In this document: positions 52,108-62,025 of the stretch, piece after piece
How the letters are laid out: the number at the start of each line of letters is the position of its first letter
Position numbering within the stretch: position 1 is the first letter of the stretch
Assembly (NCBI RefSeq): GCF_029892515.1
Contig: NZ_JARXVF010000001.1
Span: 1,302,001 to 1,366,000, forward strand
DNA from: Pseudaminobacter soli (ex Li et al. 2025)
GTDB lineage: Bacteria; Pseudomonadota; Alphaproteobacteria; Rhizobiales; Rhizobiaceae
Direction: 5' to 3'
Length of the DNA: 64,000 nucleotides
Program-made: the position numbers and the translations under genes
The notes under the pieces: model-generated
What the model was told of the DNA's origin: nothing
The model's database searches: none
What the model saw: the letters and a program-made list of their open reading frames with translations, nothing else

Positions 52108-52392
52108 ATGATCAAATCCGAACTCGTTCAGATCATTGCCTCTCGCAATCCGCACCTTTTCCTCAGGGACGTGGAAAACATCGTCAACGCGATCTTCGAC
52201 GAAATCACCGATGCGCTGGCCGAAGGCAATCGCGTGGAGCTTCGCGGCTTCGGCGCCTTCTCGGTGAAGAACCGCCCCGCACGGACAGGTCGCAACCCGC
52301 GCACCGGCGATTCGGTCGAGGTCGAGGAAAAGTGGGTGCCCTTCTTCAAGACCGGCAAGGAACTTCGCGAGAGGCTGAACTCCGCCGAGTAA
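52108..52392 (+). CDS. ihfB: Integration host factor subunit beta
   Basis: DNA-bending nucleoid protein of 94 aa. [20 protein letters not shown] opens the family's helical dimer region, the arm with [20 protein letters not shown] contains the Pro that inserts into the minor groove, and [20 protein letters not shown] closes it. I start at ATG 52108, since the six codons further upstream lack homology. IHF bends DNA at sigma-54 promoters, a fitting partner for rpoN close by. It follows sppA as in most Alphaproteobacteria. Confidence 0.95.
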   Translation: MIKSELVQIIASRNPHLFLRDVENIVNAIFDEITDALAEGNRVELRGFGAFSVKNRPARTGRNPRTGDSVEVEEKWVPFFKTGKELRERLNSAE

Positions 52393-52447
52393 AATATTGC
52401 CAGACCGGCGTGGCTTGCTGCCGCGCCGATCCGCATTGGAAATGAAC

Positions 52448-52774
52448 ATGCTCAACCGCATCCTGCTCATCGTGGTCCTCGTGCCGCTCGCCGTCATCCT
52501 GATTGCGCTCGCGGTCGCGAACCGCGCGCCGGCGGCCTTCACGCTCGATCCGTTCAATCCCGGCAATCCGGCGCTGACGATCGAGCTGCCGCTGTTCGTC
52601 CTGCTGTTCGTGGCGCTGGCGCTGGGCGTGATTGTCGGCGGCATCGTCACCTGGTTCAGGCAGGGCTACTACCGCAAGCTGGCGCGGGTGCGCGGACAGG
52701 AACTGCAGATCCTGAGCGAAGGCTCGTCCCGCCCGGCCGGCAGCAAGAGCAACCTTCCCGCCGGCAAGCCCTGA
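52448..52774 (+). CDS. LapA/DUF1049-domain membrane protein
   Basis: Membrane protein of 108 aa with two segments (LNRILLIVVLVPLAVILIAL and PLFVLLFVALALGVIVGGIV), a periplasmic loop (NRAPAAFTLDPFNPGNPALT) and a cytoplasmic basic tail (YYRKLARVRGQELQILSEGS). This is the lipopolysaccharide assembly protein A domain layout and its usual place after ihfB. The better start is the ATG at 52448, with GGA 7 nt upstream, rather than 52442. Confidence 0.83.
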   Translation: MLNRILLIVVLVPLAVILIALAVANRAPAAFTLDPFNPGNPALTIELPLFVLLFVALALGVIVGGIVTWFRQGYYRKLARVRGQELQILSEGSSRPAGSKSNLPAGKP

Positions 52775-52807
52775 GCGGACATCCCACTTTCCCCGACAAG
52801 GTGCAGC

Positions 52808-53773
52808 ATGCAGATGATTTCGGCGGCCGAGGTTGATCAGGCCCTGAGCTTTCCCGGCCTTGTCGAGACGCTGCGCAAGGCATTTCACGACGGCGCCATC
52901 CAGCCGGTGCGCCACCATCACACGGTCGAGCGACCGACGGGTGCCGCGTCCACCCTGCTCCTGATGCCGGCCTGGACCGATTTCAACGCCGGCGGAGCAA
53001 GTGGCAGGGGCCATATCGGCGTGAAGATCGTGACGGTTTCGCCCGACAACAACGCCATCGGCAAGCCGGCGGTGATGGGCCTCTATCTGTTGCTCGACGG
53101 CACGACAGGCGAGCCGCAGGCGCTGATCGACGGCCAGCGCCTGACCCAGTGGCGTACGGCCTGTGCTTCGGCGCTCGCCGCCAGCTATTTGGCCCGCGAG
53201 GATGCTTCGCAGCTCCTGGTCGTTGGTGCGGGCGCGCTGGCGCCGTTCCTGGCGCGGGCACACGCCGCGGTGCGGCCGATCAAAAAGATCAGCATCTGGA
53301 ATCGCACGCCTGCCAATGCCGAGACGGTCGCGGCTGAGCTTGGCGCCGACGGCTTCGACGCGAGCGCTGTGCACGATCTCGACGCGGCGGTCGCGGAAGC
53401 CGACATCGTCTCATGCGCCACCATTTCGACCACGCCGCTGGTCAAGGGCGCGCTGCTCAAGCCCGGCGCCCATCTTGACCTCGTCGGCGCCTTCACGCCC
53501 GAAATGCGCGAAAGCGACGACGACGCGGTCCGCCGCGCCCGCGTCTATGTCGACACCCGTGCGGGCGCGCTGAAGGAGGCGGGCGACATCGTCCAGCCGC
53601 TGGCTTCGGGCATCCTCAGACACGAGGACATCGTTGCCGACCTGCACGAACTGGCCCGCGGCCAAAAACCCGGCCGCGGAAGTGCCAACGAAATCACGCT
53701 GTTCAAATCAGTTGGAGCTGCGCTGGAAGATCTTGCTGCGGGGATTTCGGTGTACGAGGCGCTGAAGCGATAG
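52808..53773 (+). CDS. Ornithine cyclodeaminase/mu-crystallin family protein
   Basis: NAD(P)-binding enzyme of 321 aa in the ornithine cyclodeaminase, alanine dehydrogenase and ketimine reductase family. [20 protein letters not shown] is the dinucleotide-binding loop, [20 protein letters not shown] the substrate-side helix, and [15 protein letters not shown] a family motif. Reaction options are L-ornithine to proline plus ammonia, or reduction of a cyclic imine; the sequence does not decide. It is downstream of ihfB and lapA. Its last 71 bp are overlapped by the convergent EVE gene. Confidence 0.85.
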   Translation: MQMISAAEVDQALSFPGLVETLRKAFHDGAIQPVRHHHTVERPTGAASTLLLMPAWTDFNAGGASGRGHIGVKIVTVSPDNNAIGKPAVMGLYLLLDGTTGEPQALIDGQRLTQWRTACASALAASYLAREDASQLLVVGAGALAPFLARAHAAVRPIKKISIWNRTPANAETVAAELGADGFDASAVHDLDAAVAEADIVSCATISTTPLVKGALLKPGAHLDLVGAFTPEMRESDDDAVRRARVYVDTRAGALKEAGDIVQPLASGILRHEDIVADLHELARGQKPGRGSANEITLFKSVGAALEDLAAGISVYEALKR

Positions 53774-54209
53774 ATCGGGGAGCCGCGACCATATCGGCAT
53801 TCATCGCCTCCGCGATGACGCAGAAATCGCGGAGGCTAAGCTGAAGAAGCCCGAAGCGGAGCTGATAACCCCAGTTGCGGCGGTCCGCGGTCAATTCCAG
53901 TCGGTCGAACAACAGGCCTATCGACGTTTGCGCTGCCGCGTCCCAATCGACGTCGCGGCGGAACGGGCGAAAGCCGCCACCCATATCGACCTGATAAGGA
54001 TCGCCCGACCGAACCCGACCCAATGCGGTGAAGGATTTCAGGCCGTCCCGGCCGCCGAATGCGTTCGATGGCGAGTAATAGACGATGCCGTCACCCGCGC
54101 CGATGCGCCGGAGCGGGCCTGCCTTGCCATGGCAGACCTGCATGAAGCTATCGGCCTTCCCGCGCTGGACGTGATCGGCTGACGCGACCGCGAGCCAGCA
54201 GGCTTTCAT
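53703..54209 (-). CDS. EVE-domain protein (UPF0310)
   Basis: Protein of 168 aa of the EVE/PUA-like fold, which binds modified nucleotides in DNA or [23 protein letters not shown], the motif [20 protein letters not shown] and the later [20 protein letters not shown] fit the UPF0310 family (about 145 aa), so the 3' end runs longer than usual. The ATG overlaps the stop of the VOC gene upstream by 4 bp. Its last 71 bp lie inside the end of the ornithine cyclodeaminase gene on the other strand. The true stop may therefore be the only real oddity here. Confidence 0.78.
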   Translation of the reverse strand: MKACWLAVASADHVQRGKADSFMQVCHGKAGPLRRIGAGDGIVYYSPSNAFGGRDGLKSFTALGRVRSGDPYQVDMGGGFRPFRRDVDWDAAAQTSIGLLFDRLELTADRRNWGYQLRFGLLQLSLRDFCVIAEAMNADMVAAPRSIASAPRTPKSPQQDLPAQLQLI

Positions 54210-54592
54210 GGCTGCGCGATCATGTCTTCCGCCAGGCAGTAGACCCGCAGGCGATGATTGTCGGGGTCGAGCGCAACGAAGGTGCGGCCGAAATCCATTT
54301 CCGTCGGCGCCTGAAGGATCTTCAAGCCGCGTCCGGACCAGTCGGCATGGGCCGCGTCGACCGCTTCGGGGCTTTCGAGCGCCAGGACAAGCTCAGCGCC
54401 GCCGCCCGCGGCAGCCGCAGCCGGCTCGACCGTGTGGCGCGACCAGAGGCCAAGCTTGAAGCCGTTCTCCAGCACGAACAGCACGAAGGTCGGGGACGAT
54501 TCCACCGGCTCCCGGCCAAGCAGCGCGCTGTAGAACGCACCGCTCGCTTGCGGCTGGTCGACATAGAGAATAGCGAAATTGGGGGTGGGCAT
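54206..54592 (-). CDS. VOC-family protein (glyoxalase/bleomycin-resistance fold)
   Basis: Protein of 128 aa with one VOC fold. [20 protein letters not shown] opens it, [20 protein letters not shown] is the middle strand pair, and [20 protein letters not shown] holds the PDxxRxR end typical of the family. Members bind metal or toxic ligands, and the function here is open. ATG 54592 has GGAG 8 nt upstream. It is co-transcribed with the EVE gene by a 4-bp overlap. Confidence 0.8.
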   Translation of the reverse strand: MPTPNFAILYVDQPQASGAFYSALLGREPVESSPTFVLFVLENGFKLGLWSRHTVEPAAAAAGGGAELVLALESPEAVDAAHADWSGRGLKILQAPTEMDFGRTFVALDPDNHRLRVYCLAEDMIAQP

Positions 54593-54768
54593 TTTCAAGT
54601 CTCCGAATATTTCAACACCCGAACAATACGATGCCGCTTTGCCAGATCCTGTCAGGAGAGATCGCTCTAGATGAGCAGAGGGTTCCTCCCAACGAGCGAC
54701 CTCCCGTCCGGTTGCGGAGCGCCGGGGCCTGTGTCAAAAGCGGCTGAACCGCCTGGAGACGTCACTTC

Positions 54769-55836
54769 TTGAAAAACCCGCGTGAAAAACGCCGCGACAG
54801 CCGGCCTCAGCCCCCTCGCAAGGGCAGCAATGTGTCGACGCCCGCACGCCCGCGCGAAGAGCCGCGCCCCGTTGCGAAGGCCGAATCGACGCCCGAGCCC
54901 CAAACCCCTCCCCGCAAGCTCGTACGCCGCGAAGGCGCTCTGCCCGCTGAACGCTTGCCGGTCATCCTCGAGGTCGCGCCAAACGACGACTATGCGCTGC
55001 TTGACAGCGGCAGCGGCGAAAAGCTGGAGCAATACGGCCCCTATCGCATCGTGCGTCCCGAGGGTCAGGCGATCTGGCAGCGCGCACTGCCGGCCAAGGA
55101 ATGGAACAATGTCGATGCCGTCTTCACCGGCGACACCGACGAGGAAGGCATGGGCCGCTGGCGTTTTCCCAAGACGCCACTCGGCGAGACCTGGCCGATG
55201 CGCCATGACGGCATCGACTATCTCGGCCGCTTCACCTCCTTCCGCCATGTCGGCGTGTTTCCCGAGCAGGCTTCCCACTGGGACCACATGGCCGGACTGA
55301 TCCACGACGCAAAACGCCCGGTGAAGGTGCTGAACCTGTTCGGCTATACTGGCCTTGCCTCGCTGGTCGCCGCCCGCGCCGGTGCGGAAGTGACCCATGT
55401 CGACGCCTCCAAGAAGGCCATCGGCTGGGCGCGCGAGAACCAGGAGATCGCCCGCCTCACCGACAAGCCGATCCGCTGGATCTGCGAGGACGCGATGAAG
55501 TTCGCCGAGCGCGAGGAACGGCGCGGCAATGCCTATGACATCATTCTGTTCGATCCGCCCGCCTATGGGCGCGGGCCGAAGGGCGAGGTGTGGCAGTTGT
55601 TCGAGGACCTGCCGGCACTGACCGACATCTGCCGCTCGATCCTGACGCCCAAGCCGCTCGCGGTGGTGCTGACGGCCTATTCCATCCGTTCCTCCTTCTT
55701 CGCCATCCACGCGCTGATGCGCGATACCTTCGCCGGCATGGGCGGAGTGGTGGAATCGGGCGAACTCATCATCCGCGAAAAGTCCGCCGGCCGGGCGCTT
55801 TCCACATCCCTCTTCTCACGATGGCTGGCAAAATGA
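54769..55836 (+). CDS. SAM-dependent methyltransferase, RlmI-like
   Basis: Class I methyltransferase of 355 aa, of the group that methylates 23S rRNA cytosine (RlmI/RlmK-type) though other substrates are possible. VKVLNLFGYTGLASLVAARA is the SAM loop, VTHVDASKKAIGWARENQEI follows, and the catalytic-site motif is IILFDPPAYGRGPKGEV. A Pro/Arg-rich N-terminal tail of 60 residues (EKRRDSRPQPPRKG) is unstructured. The start is TTG at 54769. The stop overlaps the next methyltransferase start as ATGA. Confidence 0.83.
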   Translation: MKNPREKRRDSRPQPPRKGSNVSTPARPREEPRPVAKAESTPEPQTPPRKLVRREGALPAERLPVILEVAPNDDYALLDSGSGEKLEQYGPYRIVRPEGQAIWQRALPAKEWNNVDAVFTGDTDEEGMGRWRFPKTPLGETWPMRHDGIDYLGRFTSFRHVGVFPEQASHWDHMAGLIHDAKRPVKVLNLFGYTGLASLVAARAGAEVTHVDASKKAIGWARENQEIARLTDKPIRWICEDAMKFAEREERRGNAYDIILFDPPAYGRGPKGEVWQLFEDLPALTDICRSILTPKPLAVVLTAYSIRSSFFAIHALMRDTFAGMGGVVESGELIIREKSAGRALSTSLFSRWLAK

Positions 55837-56681
55837 GCGAGCAACGCGCACCCGGACGGGTCAAGGAAGTCACCAGCCTGGCCAATCCACTGGTCAAGGA
55901 CATCAAGGCGCTGGCGCTGAAGAAATTCCGCGACCAGCAGAACGCCTTCATGGCCGAGGGGCTGAAGCTGGTGATCGACGCGCTCGATCTCGGCTGGTCG
56001 ATCAAGACGCTGATCTTCGCCAAGGCAGGCCTCGGCAACGCGACCATCGAGAAGGTGGCCGCCCGCACGGTGGCGGCCGGTGGCACGGTGCTCGAAGTCT
56101 CCGAAAAAGTGCTGACCTCGATCACCCGTCGCGACAATCCGCAGATGGTCGTCGGCGTGTTCGCGCAGCGCTACACGCCGCTCAAGGATGTTCGGCCGAA
56201 GGGTGGCGACGTGTGGGTTGCGCTCGACCGCGTGCGCGACCCCGGCAATCTCGGCACCGTCATCCGCACCGTCGATGCGGTGGGCGCCAAGGGCGTGATC
56301 CTGGTGGGCGAGACCACCGATCCGTTCTCGCTGGAGACGGTGCGCGCCACCATGGGCTCGATATTCGCCGTTCCGGTGGCTAAAACCACGGCCGAGGCGT
56401 TTCTGGCCTGGCGCAAGCATTTTCCCGGCCTCGTCGCCGGCACGCATCTCAAGGGCTCGGTCGACTACCGCACTGTCGATTTCTCGGGAAAACCGGTCGT
56501 GCTCATGATGGGCAACGAGCAGCAGGGCCTGCCCGACACGCTGGCCGAAAGCTGCGATCGCCTGCTGCGCATCCCGCAGGCAGGACGGGCCGACTCGCTC
56601 AACCTGGCCGTCGCCACCGGCGTCATGCTATACGAGATCCGGCGCGGTGCCCTGAGCCTCGATGCAGGAGGCGGCTCGTGA
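55833..56681 (+). CDS. SpoU/TrmH-family RNA 2'-O-methyltransferase
   Basis: SPOUT-class methyltransferase of 282 aa. It has the N-terminal substrate-binding domain (SLANPLVKDIKALALKKFRD) and the SPOUT knot: VWVALDRVRDPGNLGTVIRT (motif 1), VVLMMGNEQQGLP (motif 2) and LRIPQAGRADSLNLAVATGV (motif 3, knot). Methylates ribose in rRNA or tRNA; target unknown. The ATG at 55833 lies in an ATGA overlap with the RlmI-like gene and its stop overlaps lspA as GTGA, so three genes are translated in series. Confidence 0.9.
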   Translation: MSEQRAPGRVKEVTSLANPLVKDIKALALKKFRDQQNAFMAEGLKLVIDALDLGWSIKTLIFAKAGLGNATIEKVAARTVAAGGTVLEVSEKVLTSITRRDNPQMVVGVFAQRYTPLKDVRPKGGDVWVALDRVRDPGNLGTVIRTVDAVGAKGVILVGETTDPFSLETVRATMGSIFAVPVAKTTAEAFLAWRKHFPGLVAGTHLKGSVDYRTVDFSGKPVVLMMGNEQQGLPDTLAESCDRLLRIPQAGRADSLNLAVATGVMLYEIRRGALSLDAGGGS

Positions 56682-57172
56682 GCTGGAAATCGCTCTGGCC
56701 CTATGCCCTGTTGGCGGCACTCGTCGTCGCCATCGACCAGTGGGTGAAATACCTGGTCGAAACCAACCTCTTCATGCACGACATGGTCGATATCCTGCCG
56801 TTCCTGGCGCTTTATCGCACCTACAACACCGGCGTCGCCTTCTCGATGTTCTCGTCGTTCGGCGACAAGGGGCTGATCCTGGTCTCGCTCGCCGTGGTGG
56901 CCTTCGTGCTCTACCTGGCGTTCCGGTCGGGGCCCAAGCAGGTGCTGTCGCGCATCGGCTTTGCGATGATCATCGGGGGGGCGATAGGCAATCTCATCGA
57001 CCGCACGCTCTATGGCTATGTGATCGACTACATCCTTTTTCACACGCCGGTCTGGTCGTTTGCCATCTTCAACCTGGCCGACGCCTTCATTTCGGTCGGT
57101 GCCGGGCTGGTGTTGATCGACGAGCTCTTTGTCTGGCGCCGCGGCAAGGCCGTGCCACCATCGAACAGTTGA
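56678..57172 (+). CDS. lspA: Signal peptidase II (prolipoprotein)
   Basis: Aspartyl protease of 164 aa that removes signal peptides from lipoproteins in the inner membrane. Four membrane segments are clear (LWPYALLAALVVAIDQWVKY first). Both catalytic Asp regions are present: IGGAIGNLIDRTLYGYVIDY and FNLADAFISVGAGLVLID, with NTGVAFSMF between. It starts with GTG, 4-bp overlapped with the TrmH-type gene. Confidence 0.94.
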   Translation: MSWKSLWPYALLAALVVAIDQWVKYLVETNLFMHDMVDILPFLALYRTYNTGVAFSMFSSFGDKGLILVSLAVVAFVLYLAFRSGPKQVLSRIGFAMIIGGAIGNLIDRTLYGYVIDYILFHTPVWSFAIFNLADAFISVGAGLVLIDELFVWRRGKAVPPSNS

Positions 57173-57237
57173 TTTCGCCTGCCGGCCACCTCAAAGTCGG
57201 TGACAATTGACGATAAGATAAAACGACGGGGAGCCTC

Positions 57238-58227
57238 ATGTCCGACACCTTCAACGCGATCCTCATCACCCGCGACGAGGACAAGAAGCAGTCCGTCGCC
57301 GTGACCGAGATTTCCGACACCGACCTGATGGAAGGCGATGTGACTGTTGCCGTCGACGCCACCACGGTGAACTACAAGGACGGTCTCGCCATCACCGGCA
57401 AGTCGCCGGTCGTCAGGCGCTTCCCCATGGTGCCGGGCGTCGATTTCGCCGGCACGGTCCTGTCCTCCTCGCATCCCGACTGGAAGGAAGGCGACAAGGT
57501 CGTCCTCAACGGCTGGGGCGTGGGCGAAACGCACCTCGGCGCCTATGCCGGCAAGGCGCGCGTGAAGGGCGACTGGCTGGTGCCGCTGCCCGAAGGCATG
57601 AGCGCGCGCACCGCCATGGCAATCGGCACCGCCGGCTACACCGCAATGCTCGCGGTGATGGCGCTGGAGCGCCACGGCATCACGCCCGATCGCGGCCCGA
57701 TGATCGTGACCGGCGCGGCCGGCGGCGTCGGCTCGGTGGCGATCTCGCTGCTCTCCAAGCTCGGCTACCACGTCATCGCCTCGACCGGCCGGCCTGCCGA
57801 GAGCGGTTATCTGCATGATCTCGGCGCTGCCGAAATCATCGCCCGCGAAGAGCTTTCCGGCCCGGCCAAGCCGCTCAACAAGGAGCGCTGGGCGGGCGGC
57901 GTCGATTCGGTCGGCAGCCACACGCTGGCCAATGTGCTTTCGATGACCTCCTATGGTGGCGCCATCGCCGCCTGCGGTCTTGCCCAGGGTATGGACCTGC
58001 CCGCCACCGTGGCGCCCTTCATCCTGCGCGGCGTCTCGCTGCTCGGCATCGATTCGGTCATGGCGCCCAAGACGCTCAGGCTGGAAGCCTGGCAGCGGCT
58101 CGGCACCGATCTCGACCACGCCAAGCTCGACGCGCTTTCGACCTCGATCGGCTTCGAGGACATCATCCAGGCCGCCCACGACATCGTCGAAGGCAAGATC
58201 AGGGGCCGCGTGGTCGTCGAGATGTAG
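57238..58227 (+). CDS. MDR-family oxidoreductase, AcuI-like
   Basis: Zinc-independent NADPH oxidoreductase of 329 aa of the AcuI (acryloyl-CoA reductase) branch of the medium-chain dehydrogenase family. [20 protein letters not shown] and [20 protein letters not shown] open it, and the NADPH loop is [20 protein letters not shown]. The [20 protein letters not shown] stretch is also typical. It reduces a C=C bond, probably in acryloyl-CoA or a similar enone. GGGGAG precedes the ATG. It stands between lspA and the histidine kinase gene. Confidence 0.85.
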   Translation: MSDTFNAILITRDEDKKQSVAVTEISDTDLMEGDVTVAVDATTVNYKDGLAITGKSPVVRRFPMVPGVDFAGTVLSSSHPDWKEGDKVVLNGWGVGETHLGAYAGKARVKGDWLVPLPEGMSARTAMAIGTAGYTAMLAVMALERHGITPDRGPMIVTGAAGGVGSVAISLLSKLGYHVIASTGRPAESGYLHDLGAAEIIAREELSGPAKPLNKERWAGGVDSVGSHTLANVLSMTSYGGAIAACGLAQGMDLPATVAPFILRGVSLLGIDSVMAPKTLRLEAWQRLGTDLDHAKLDALSTSIGFEDIIQAAHDIVEGKIRGRVVVEM

Positions 58228-58313
58228 CCGTCTGACCGGCTATCTCGGACAACGGATAAAATTCGAGCGATCGGCCAAAAGCTTCCCTAAGGCTTGTTCC
58301 CTAGGGTGGCGGC

Positions 58314-60578
58314 ATGCAAACGGAAGCCATCAAGGTCGAGCCGAACAGCGCCGAGCAGCCGCTTCTCCCGGCCGGGCCGCATCTGTTGCCGCGCCCGGAG
58401 GTGACGCCGACCCTGCCGAACCCGCCCGCGGCAGACCTTTTCCATTCGCTGATCATAGCCATCCTGGCCTTTTCCGGCCTCTCCTGGCTGGCGGGCGCTC
58501 CGCATGCCATCAGCCTCAGCCTTCTGGTGACAGGAGCCTTCGGGCTCGGCCTGCTGTTGGCCTTTCGGGCCGGCGCCAGGGCCGCCGTGAGCGCGGCGCG
58601 CAACGCAGTCGCTCCCAGCCACGCCGAGATCGAAACCTTGGCCGACCGGATGTGGGAGTTGCAGGAAAGCGAGGAGCGCTTTCACGGCCTGATCGACGCG
58701 CTCGGCGATCTCGTCGTCCATCGCGACCGCGATGGGCGCATCGTCTATGTCAACCGCGTCTTCGCCGATCTCGTCAGCATGGACGGGCGCACGCTGGCCG
58801 GTCGCACCCTTTCCGAGCTCGGCGTCGAGGTGGGCATCGTCCCGGATGCCGCCTTTGCCGATGGCGAATGCCTGAGTTCCACCGACGTGGCCATCCGCGC
58901 GCCCGGGGGCCCGCGCTGGTTCTCCTGGATCGAGCTGTCGGTGCGCGACAAGGAAAGCAACTCCGTCTCGCATCGCGCCATTGCCCGTGACATCACCGCG
59001 CGCAAGCGGGCGGAAAACGCGCTCATCCATGCGCGCGAGCGGGCCGAGCATGCCAGTCAGGCCAAGTCGCGCTTCCTGGCCGCCGTCAGCCATGAAATCC
59101 GCACGCCCATGAACGGCATCATGGGCATGGCCAAGCTTCTGGCCGACACCGAGCTTTCGCCGGAACAGCGCACCTACGTGGGTGCGGTCTCGACCTCGGC
59201 CAGCGCGCTTCTGGCGCTGATCGAGGACCTGCTCGACTATTCCAAGATCGAGGCCGGGCGGTTCGAGCCGGAGCCGCAGCCGATGTCGCCACGCGAGATC
59301 GCCGACAATGTCGTGGAGCTGCTGGCTTCGCGCGCCTACGCCAAGGGCATCGGGCTGGGCTGCCATGTCGCGCCCGACGTGCCGCAGATGATCACCGCCG
59401 ATCCGGGCCGGCTGCGCCAGGTGCTGCTCAACCTGATCGGCAACGCGATCAAGTTCACCGACACCGGCGGCGTGCTGATGACGGTGACCTGCGCTGCCGG
59501 CGAAAGATCGAACATGCTGCGCTTTTCGATCATCGATACCGGCGAAGGCCTTCGCGAGAAGGATCTGGAGCGCATTTTCGAAGAGTTCGAGCAGGCCGAC
59601 GGCACCTCGACCCGGACCCATGGCGGCGCCGGTCTCGGCCTTGCGATCTCAAGGCGCATCGTCCAGTCGATGGGCGGCGAGATCAGCGTCAAGAGCGACC
59701 TGGGCAAGGGCTCGGAATTCTCCTTTACCATCCCCGCCGCCGAGGCCGTGCAGGGCGACAATGTGCGTGGGCAAGTTCTGGCCGGGCGCCACGCGGTGAT
59801 GCTCTCCACCAACAGGGTCGAAGCCGAAGCCATCGCTCGCACCATCGCCGCGCATGGCGGCACGATGGAGATCGCCGAAACCGTGGCGCAGGCCGCCACG
59901 TTGGCCCAAAACTGCGACACGCTGCTGATCGATGCCGCGCTGGAAAACGCCGAAGGCGGCACGCTCAAGCGGCTGCGCCGCTCGGGCTTTGCCGGCTGCG
60001 AGGCGATCACGCTGATTGCGCCGACCGACCGCGGCATGCTGGGCGAGTTCCGCCGCAACGGCTATTCGACATTCCTGGCCCGCCCGGTGCGTGGCGAAAC
60101 CCTGCTGCGCATCCTTCTGTCGGCGGTGGCCTCGTCTACGGCCCCGATGGCCACGCCGAAATGGCGCCTGCCTGCCGACATCGCCCGGGATCGGATGCCC
60201 AGCCTGTCCATCCTGATTGCCGAGGACAATGACATCAACGCGCTGCTCGCCAAGGCGACCCTCACCAAGGCCGGACACAAGGTCGAGGTGGTCGGCAACG
60301 GCAAGGCTGCCGTGGAAGCTGCCATCAGCCCCACGCGCTATGACGTCGTGCTGATGGATCTGCACATGCCAGTGATGGACGGGCTCGACGCCATCGCGGC
60401 CATTCGCAGGCATGAGGAAGAGACCGGAAGCATGGCCGTGCCGATCATGGTGCTTTCGGCCGACAGCCAGGAAAAGACCCGCCATGCGGTCCTGGCCCAC
60501 GGTGCCACCGGCTTCGTCACCAAGCCGCTCGACCCCGAGGCGCTCGTGCGCGCCGTCGTGGAGCAGGCCTCCGCCTGA
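58314..60578 (+). CDS. Hybrid sensor histidine kinase
   Basis: Signal protein of 754 aa. Two membrane helices at about residues 42-87 ([18 protein letters not shown], then [18 protein letters not shown]) precede a PAS domain ([20 protein letters not shown]). Then HisKA with phospho-acceptor H260 ([12 protein letters not shown]), HATPase ([33 protein letters not shown]), a linker resembling a degenerate receiver ([20 protein letters not shown]), and a full receiver with D682 ([13 protein letters not shown]) and Lys in GFVTKPLDP. No response regulator gene is adjacent, so it may act through a phosphotransfer protein. Input signal unknown. Confidence 0.93.
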   Translation: MQTEAIKVEPNSAEQPLLPAGPHLLPRPEVTPTLPNPPAADLFHSLIIAILAFSGLSWLAGAPHAISLSLLVTGAFGLGLLLAFRAGARAAVSAARNAVAPSHAEIETLADRMWELQESEERFHGLIDALGDLVVHRDRDGRIVYVNRVFADLVSMDGRTLAGRTLSELGVEVGIVPDAAFADGECLSSTDVAIRAPGGPRWFSWIELSVRDKESNSVSHRAIARDITARKRAENALIHARERAEHASQAKSRFLAAVSHEIRTPMNGIMGMAKLLADTELSPEQRTYVGAVSTSASALLALIEDLLDYSKIEAGRFEPEPQPMSPREIADNVVELLASRAYAKGIGLGCHVAPDVPQMITADPGRLRQVLLNLIGNAIKFTDTGGVLMTVTCAAGERSNMLRFSIIDTGEGLREKDLERIFEEFEQADGTSTRTHGGAGLGLAISRRIVQSMGGEISVKSDLGKGSEFSFTIPAAEAVQGDNVRGQVLAGRHAVMLSTNRVEAEAIARTIAAHGGTMEIAETVAQAATLAQNCDTLLIDAALENAEGGTLKRLRRSGFAGCEAITLIAPTDRGMLGEFRRNGYSTFLARPVRGETLLRILLSAVASSTAPMATPKWRLPADIARDRMPSLSILIAEDNDINALLAKATLTKAGHKVEVVGNGKAAVEAAISPTRYDVVLMDLHMPVMDGLDAIAAIRRHEEETGSMAVPIMVLSADSQEKTRHAVLAHGATGFVTKPLDPEALVRAVVEQASA

Positions 60579-60773
60579 CCGCGGCGTGACATTCCCGCGC
60601 GGGGCAGCTTGCGAAAGCCGCGGCCAGCCCTACCTTTTCAACAGCTCTTAGCCGGCTGCCACATCGTTGGCCGGCAATCATTGCCCGGACGGAATGGGCG
60701 AGGTACAGTCACAATCCTGTTGTACTTTCAATCTATTCCGCTGCATGTGGACGGCCTCGAAGGAGAATCTTCC

Positions 60774-61649
60774 GTGCAGACAGTTCTGTCGAAGCGAGAC
60801 GCATTTGTGGATGTCAGCGGTGCTGCACTTGCCGCCCAATCCTTCGTGAACGAGCCTCTTGGCCGCATCGGCACGCTCGAAGTGCGCCTGGCGCGCCATG
60901 ACGACGAGATCGCCGCCGCCCAGGAAGTCCGCTACCGCGTGTTCTATGACGAACTCGGCGCCAAGCATGACACCAGCCTTGCCCCCGAACGCCGCGATGC
61001 GGACCGCTTCGATGCGATCTGCGACCATCTTCTGGTGATCGACACCGCACTCCCCGGCCCAGAGCACAAGCGTATCGTCGGCACCTATCGCCTGTTGAGC
61101 CAGGAGCGCGCGATTGCCGCCGGCGGCTTCTATTCCGAGGACGAATTCGAGCTGAATAGCCTGGTGGCGCGGCATCCCGGCCGCCGCTTCCTGGAACTGG
61201 GCCGCTCCTGCGTGCTGGCCGAATACCGCTCCAAGCGAACCATTGAGGTGCTCTGGCAGGGCATCTGGGCCTATGTGAACCGCCACGACGTCGACGTGAT
61301 GGCGGGTTGCGCTTCCTTCCACGGAACGGTGCCGGCGGCGCATGCCGAGGCGCTTTCCTACCTGCACCATCACTGCCGCACCGAGGGCGCCTGGGACGTC
61401 CGGGCCGTGCCGGGACGCTACAGCAGCATGGACCTGATGCCGAAGGAGGCGATCAGCGCCAAGTCGGCGATCGTTGCCATGCCCCCGCTCATCAAGGGCT
61501 ATCTGCGCATCGGCGCTCGGATCGGCGATGGCTGCGTGATCGACCATGATTTCGGCACCGTGGACGTCTTCGTCGTGCTGCCGGTCAAGGAAATCAGCAG
61601 CCGCTACATCAACTACTACGGCAGCGAGGCGCAGCGGTTCGCTGCCTGA
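60774..61649 (+). CDS. olsB: L-ornithine N(alpha)-acyltransferase (OlsB-like)
   Basis: N-acyltransferase of 291 aa that adds a 3-hydroxyacyl chain from ACP to ornithine, first step to ornithine lipids of the outer membrane. Family motifs include EVRYRVFYDELGAK, then HKRIVGTYRLL, RFLELGRSCVLAEYRSKRTI and CASFHGTVPAAHAEALSYL. PLIKGYLRIGARIGDGCVID with DFGTVDVFVVL closes it. The start is GTG at 60774, with AAGGAG 8 nt upstream. The partner O-acyltransferase (olsA) is not in view. An MmcQ-type gene follows after 5 bp. Confidence 0.87.
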   Translation: MQTVLSKRDAFVDVSGAALAAQSFVNEPLGRIGTLEVRLARHDDEIAAAQEVRYRVFYDELGAKHDTSLAPERRDADRFDAICDHLLVIDTALPGPEHKRIVGTYRLLSQERAIAAGGFYSEDEFELNSLVARHPGRRFLELGRSCVLAEYRSKRTIEVLWQGIWAYVNRHDVDVMAGCASFHGTVPAAHAEALSYLHHHCRTEGAWDVRAVPGRYSSMDLMPKEAISAKSAIVAMPPLIKGYLRIGARIGDGCVIDHDFGTVDVFVVLPVKEISSRYINYYGSEAQRFAA

Positions 61650-61654
61650 ACGGC

Positions 61655-62014
61655 GTGAGCAACGATCTCTCCCGAGCCTTCGAAAAACTGCACAAAGCAG
61701 CCGAAGGTTTGCCGGAGGTGGTCGAAGGGGTGTCCTACGGGACACCGGCACTGAAGATCGGCAACAAATTGCTTTGCCGGATCAAGGACGCCGAAACGGC
61801 AGTGCTAAGCTGCTCTCTTGAAGACAAGCAGATCCTGCTCGAAGCCGCACCGGAAATCTATTTCGAAACCGAGCATTACTTCGGATGGCCGGAAATACTG
61901 GTGCGTCTGGATGCGGTATCGCTCGATGAACTGCACCTCAGGCTGGAGCAGGCCTGGCTACGCCAGGCACCCGCGAAGCTGGTGAAAGCCTGGAAGGCGC
62001 GGCACGCCCTCTAG
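61655..62014 (+). CDS. MmcQ/YjbR-type DNA-binding-like protein
   Basis: Protein of 119 aa of the MmcQ/YjbR fold. LPEVVEGVSYGTPALKIGNK is the family opening, LLCRIKDAETAVLSCSLEDK the central beta hairpin and TEHYFGWPEILVRLDAVSLD the later strands. Its fold resembles DNA-binding C-terminal domains, but a function has not been shown. The start is GTG, 5 bp after olsB, so it is probably co-transcribed with it. Confidence 0.83.
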   Translation: MSNDLSRAFEKLHKAAEGLPEVVEGVSYGTPALKIGNKLLCRIKDAETAVLSCSLEDKQILLEAAPEIYFETEHYFGWPEILVRLDAVSLDELHLRLEQAWLRQAPAKLVKAWKARHAL

Positions 62015-62025
62015 GCGCCCTGCTC

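Noticed and set aside
54601-54768. Possible gene between VOC and RlmI-like genes
   Set aside because: Only short open frames without ribosome sites are present, consistent with a divergent promoter region.
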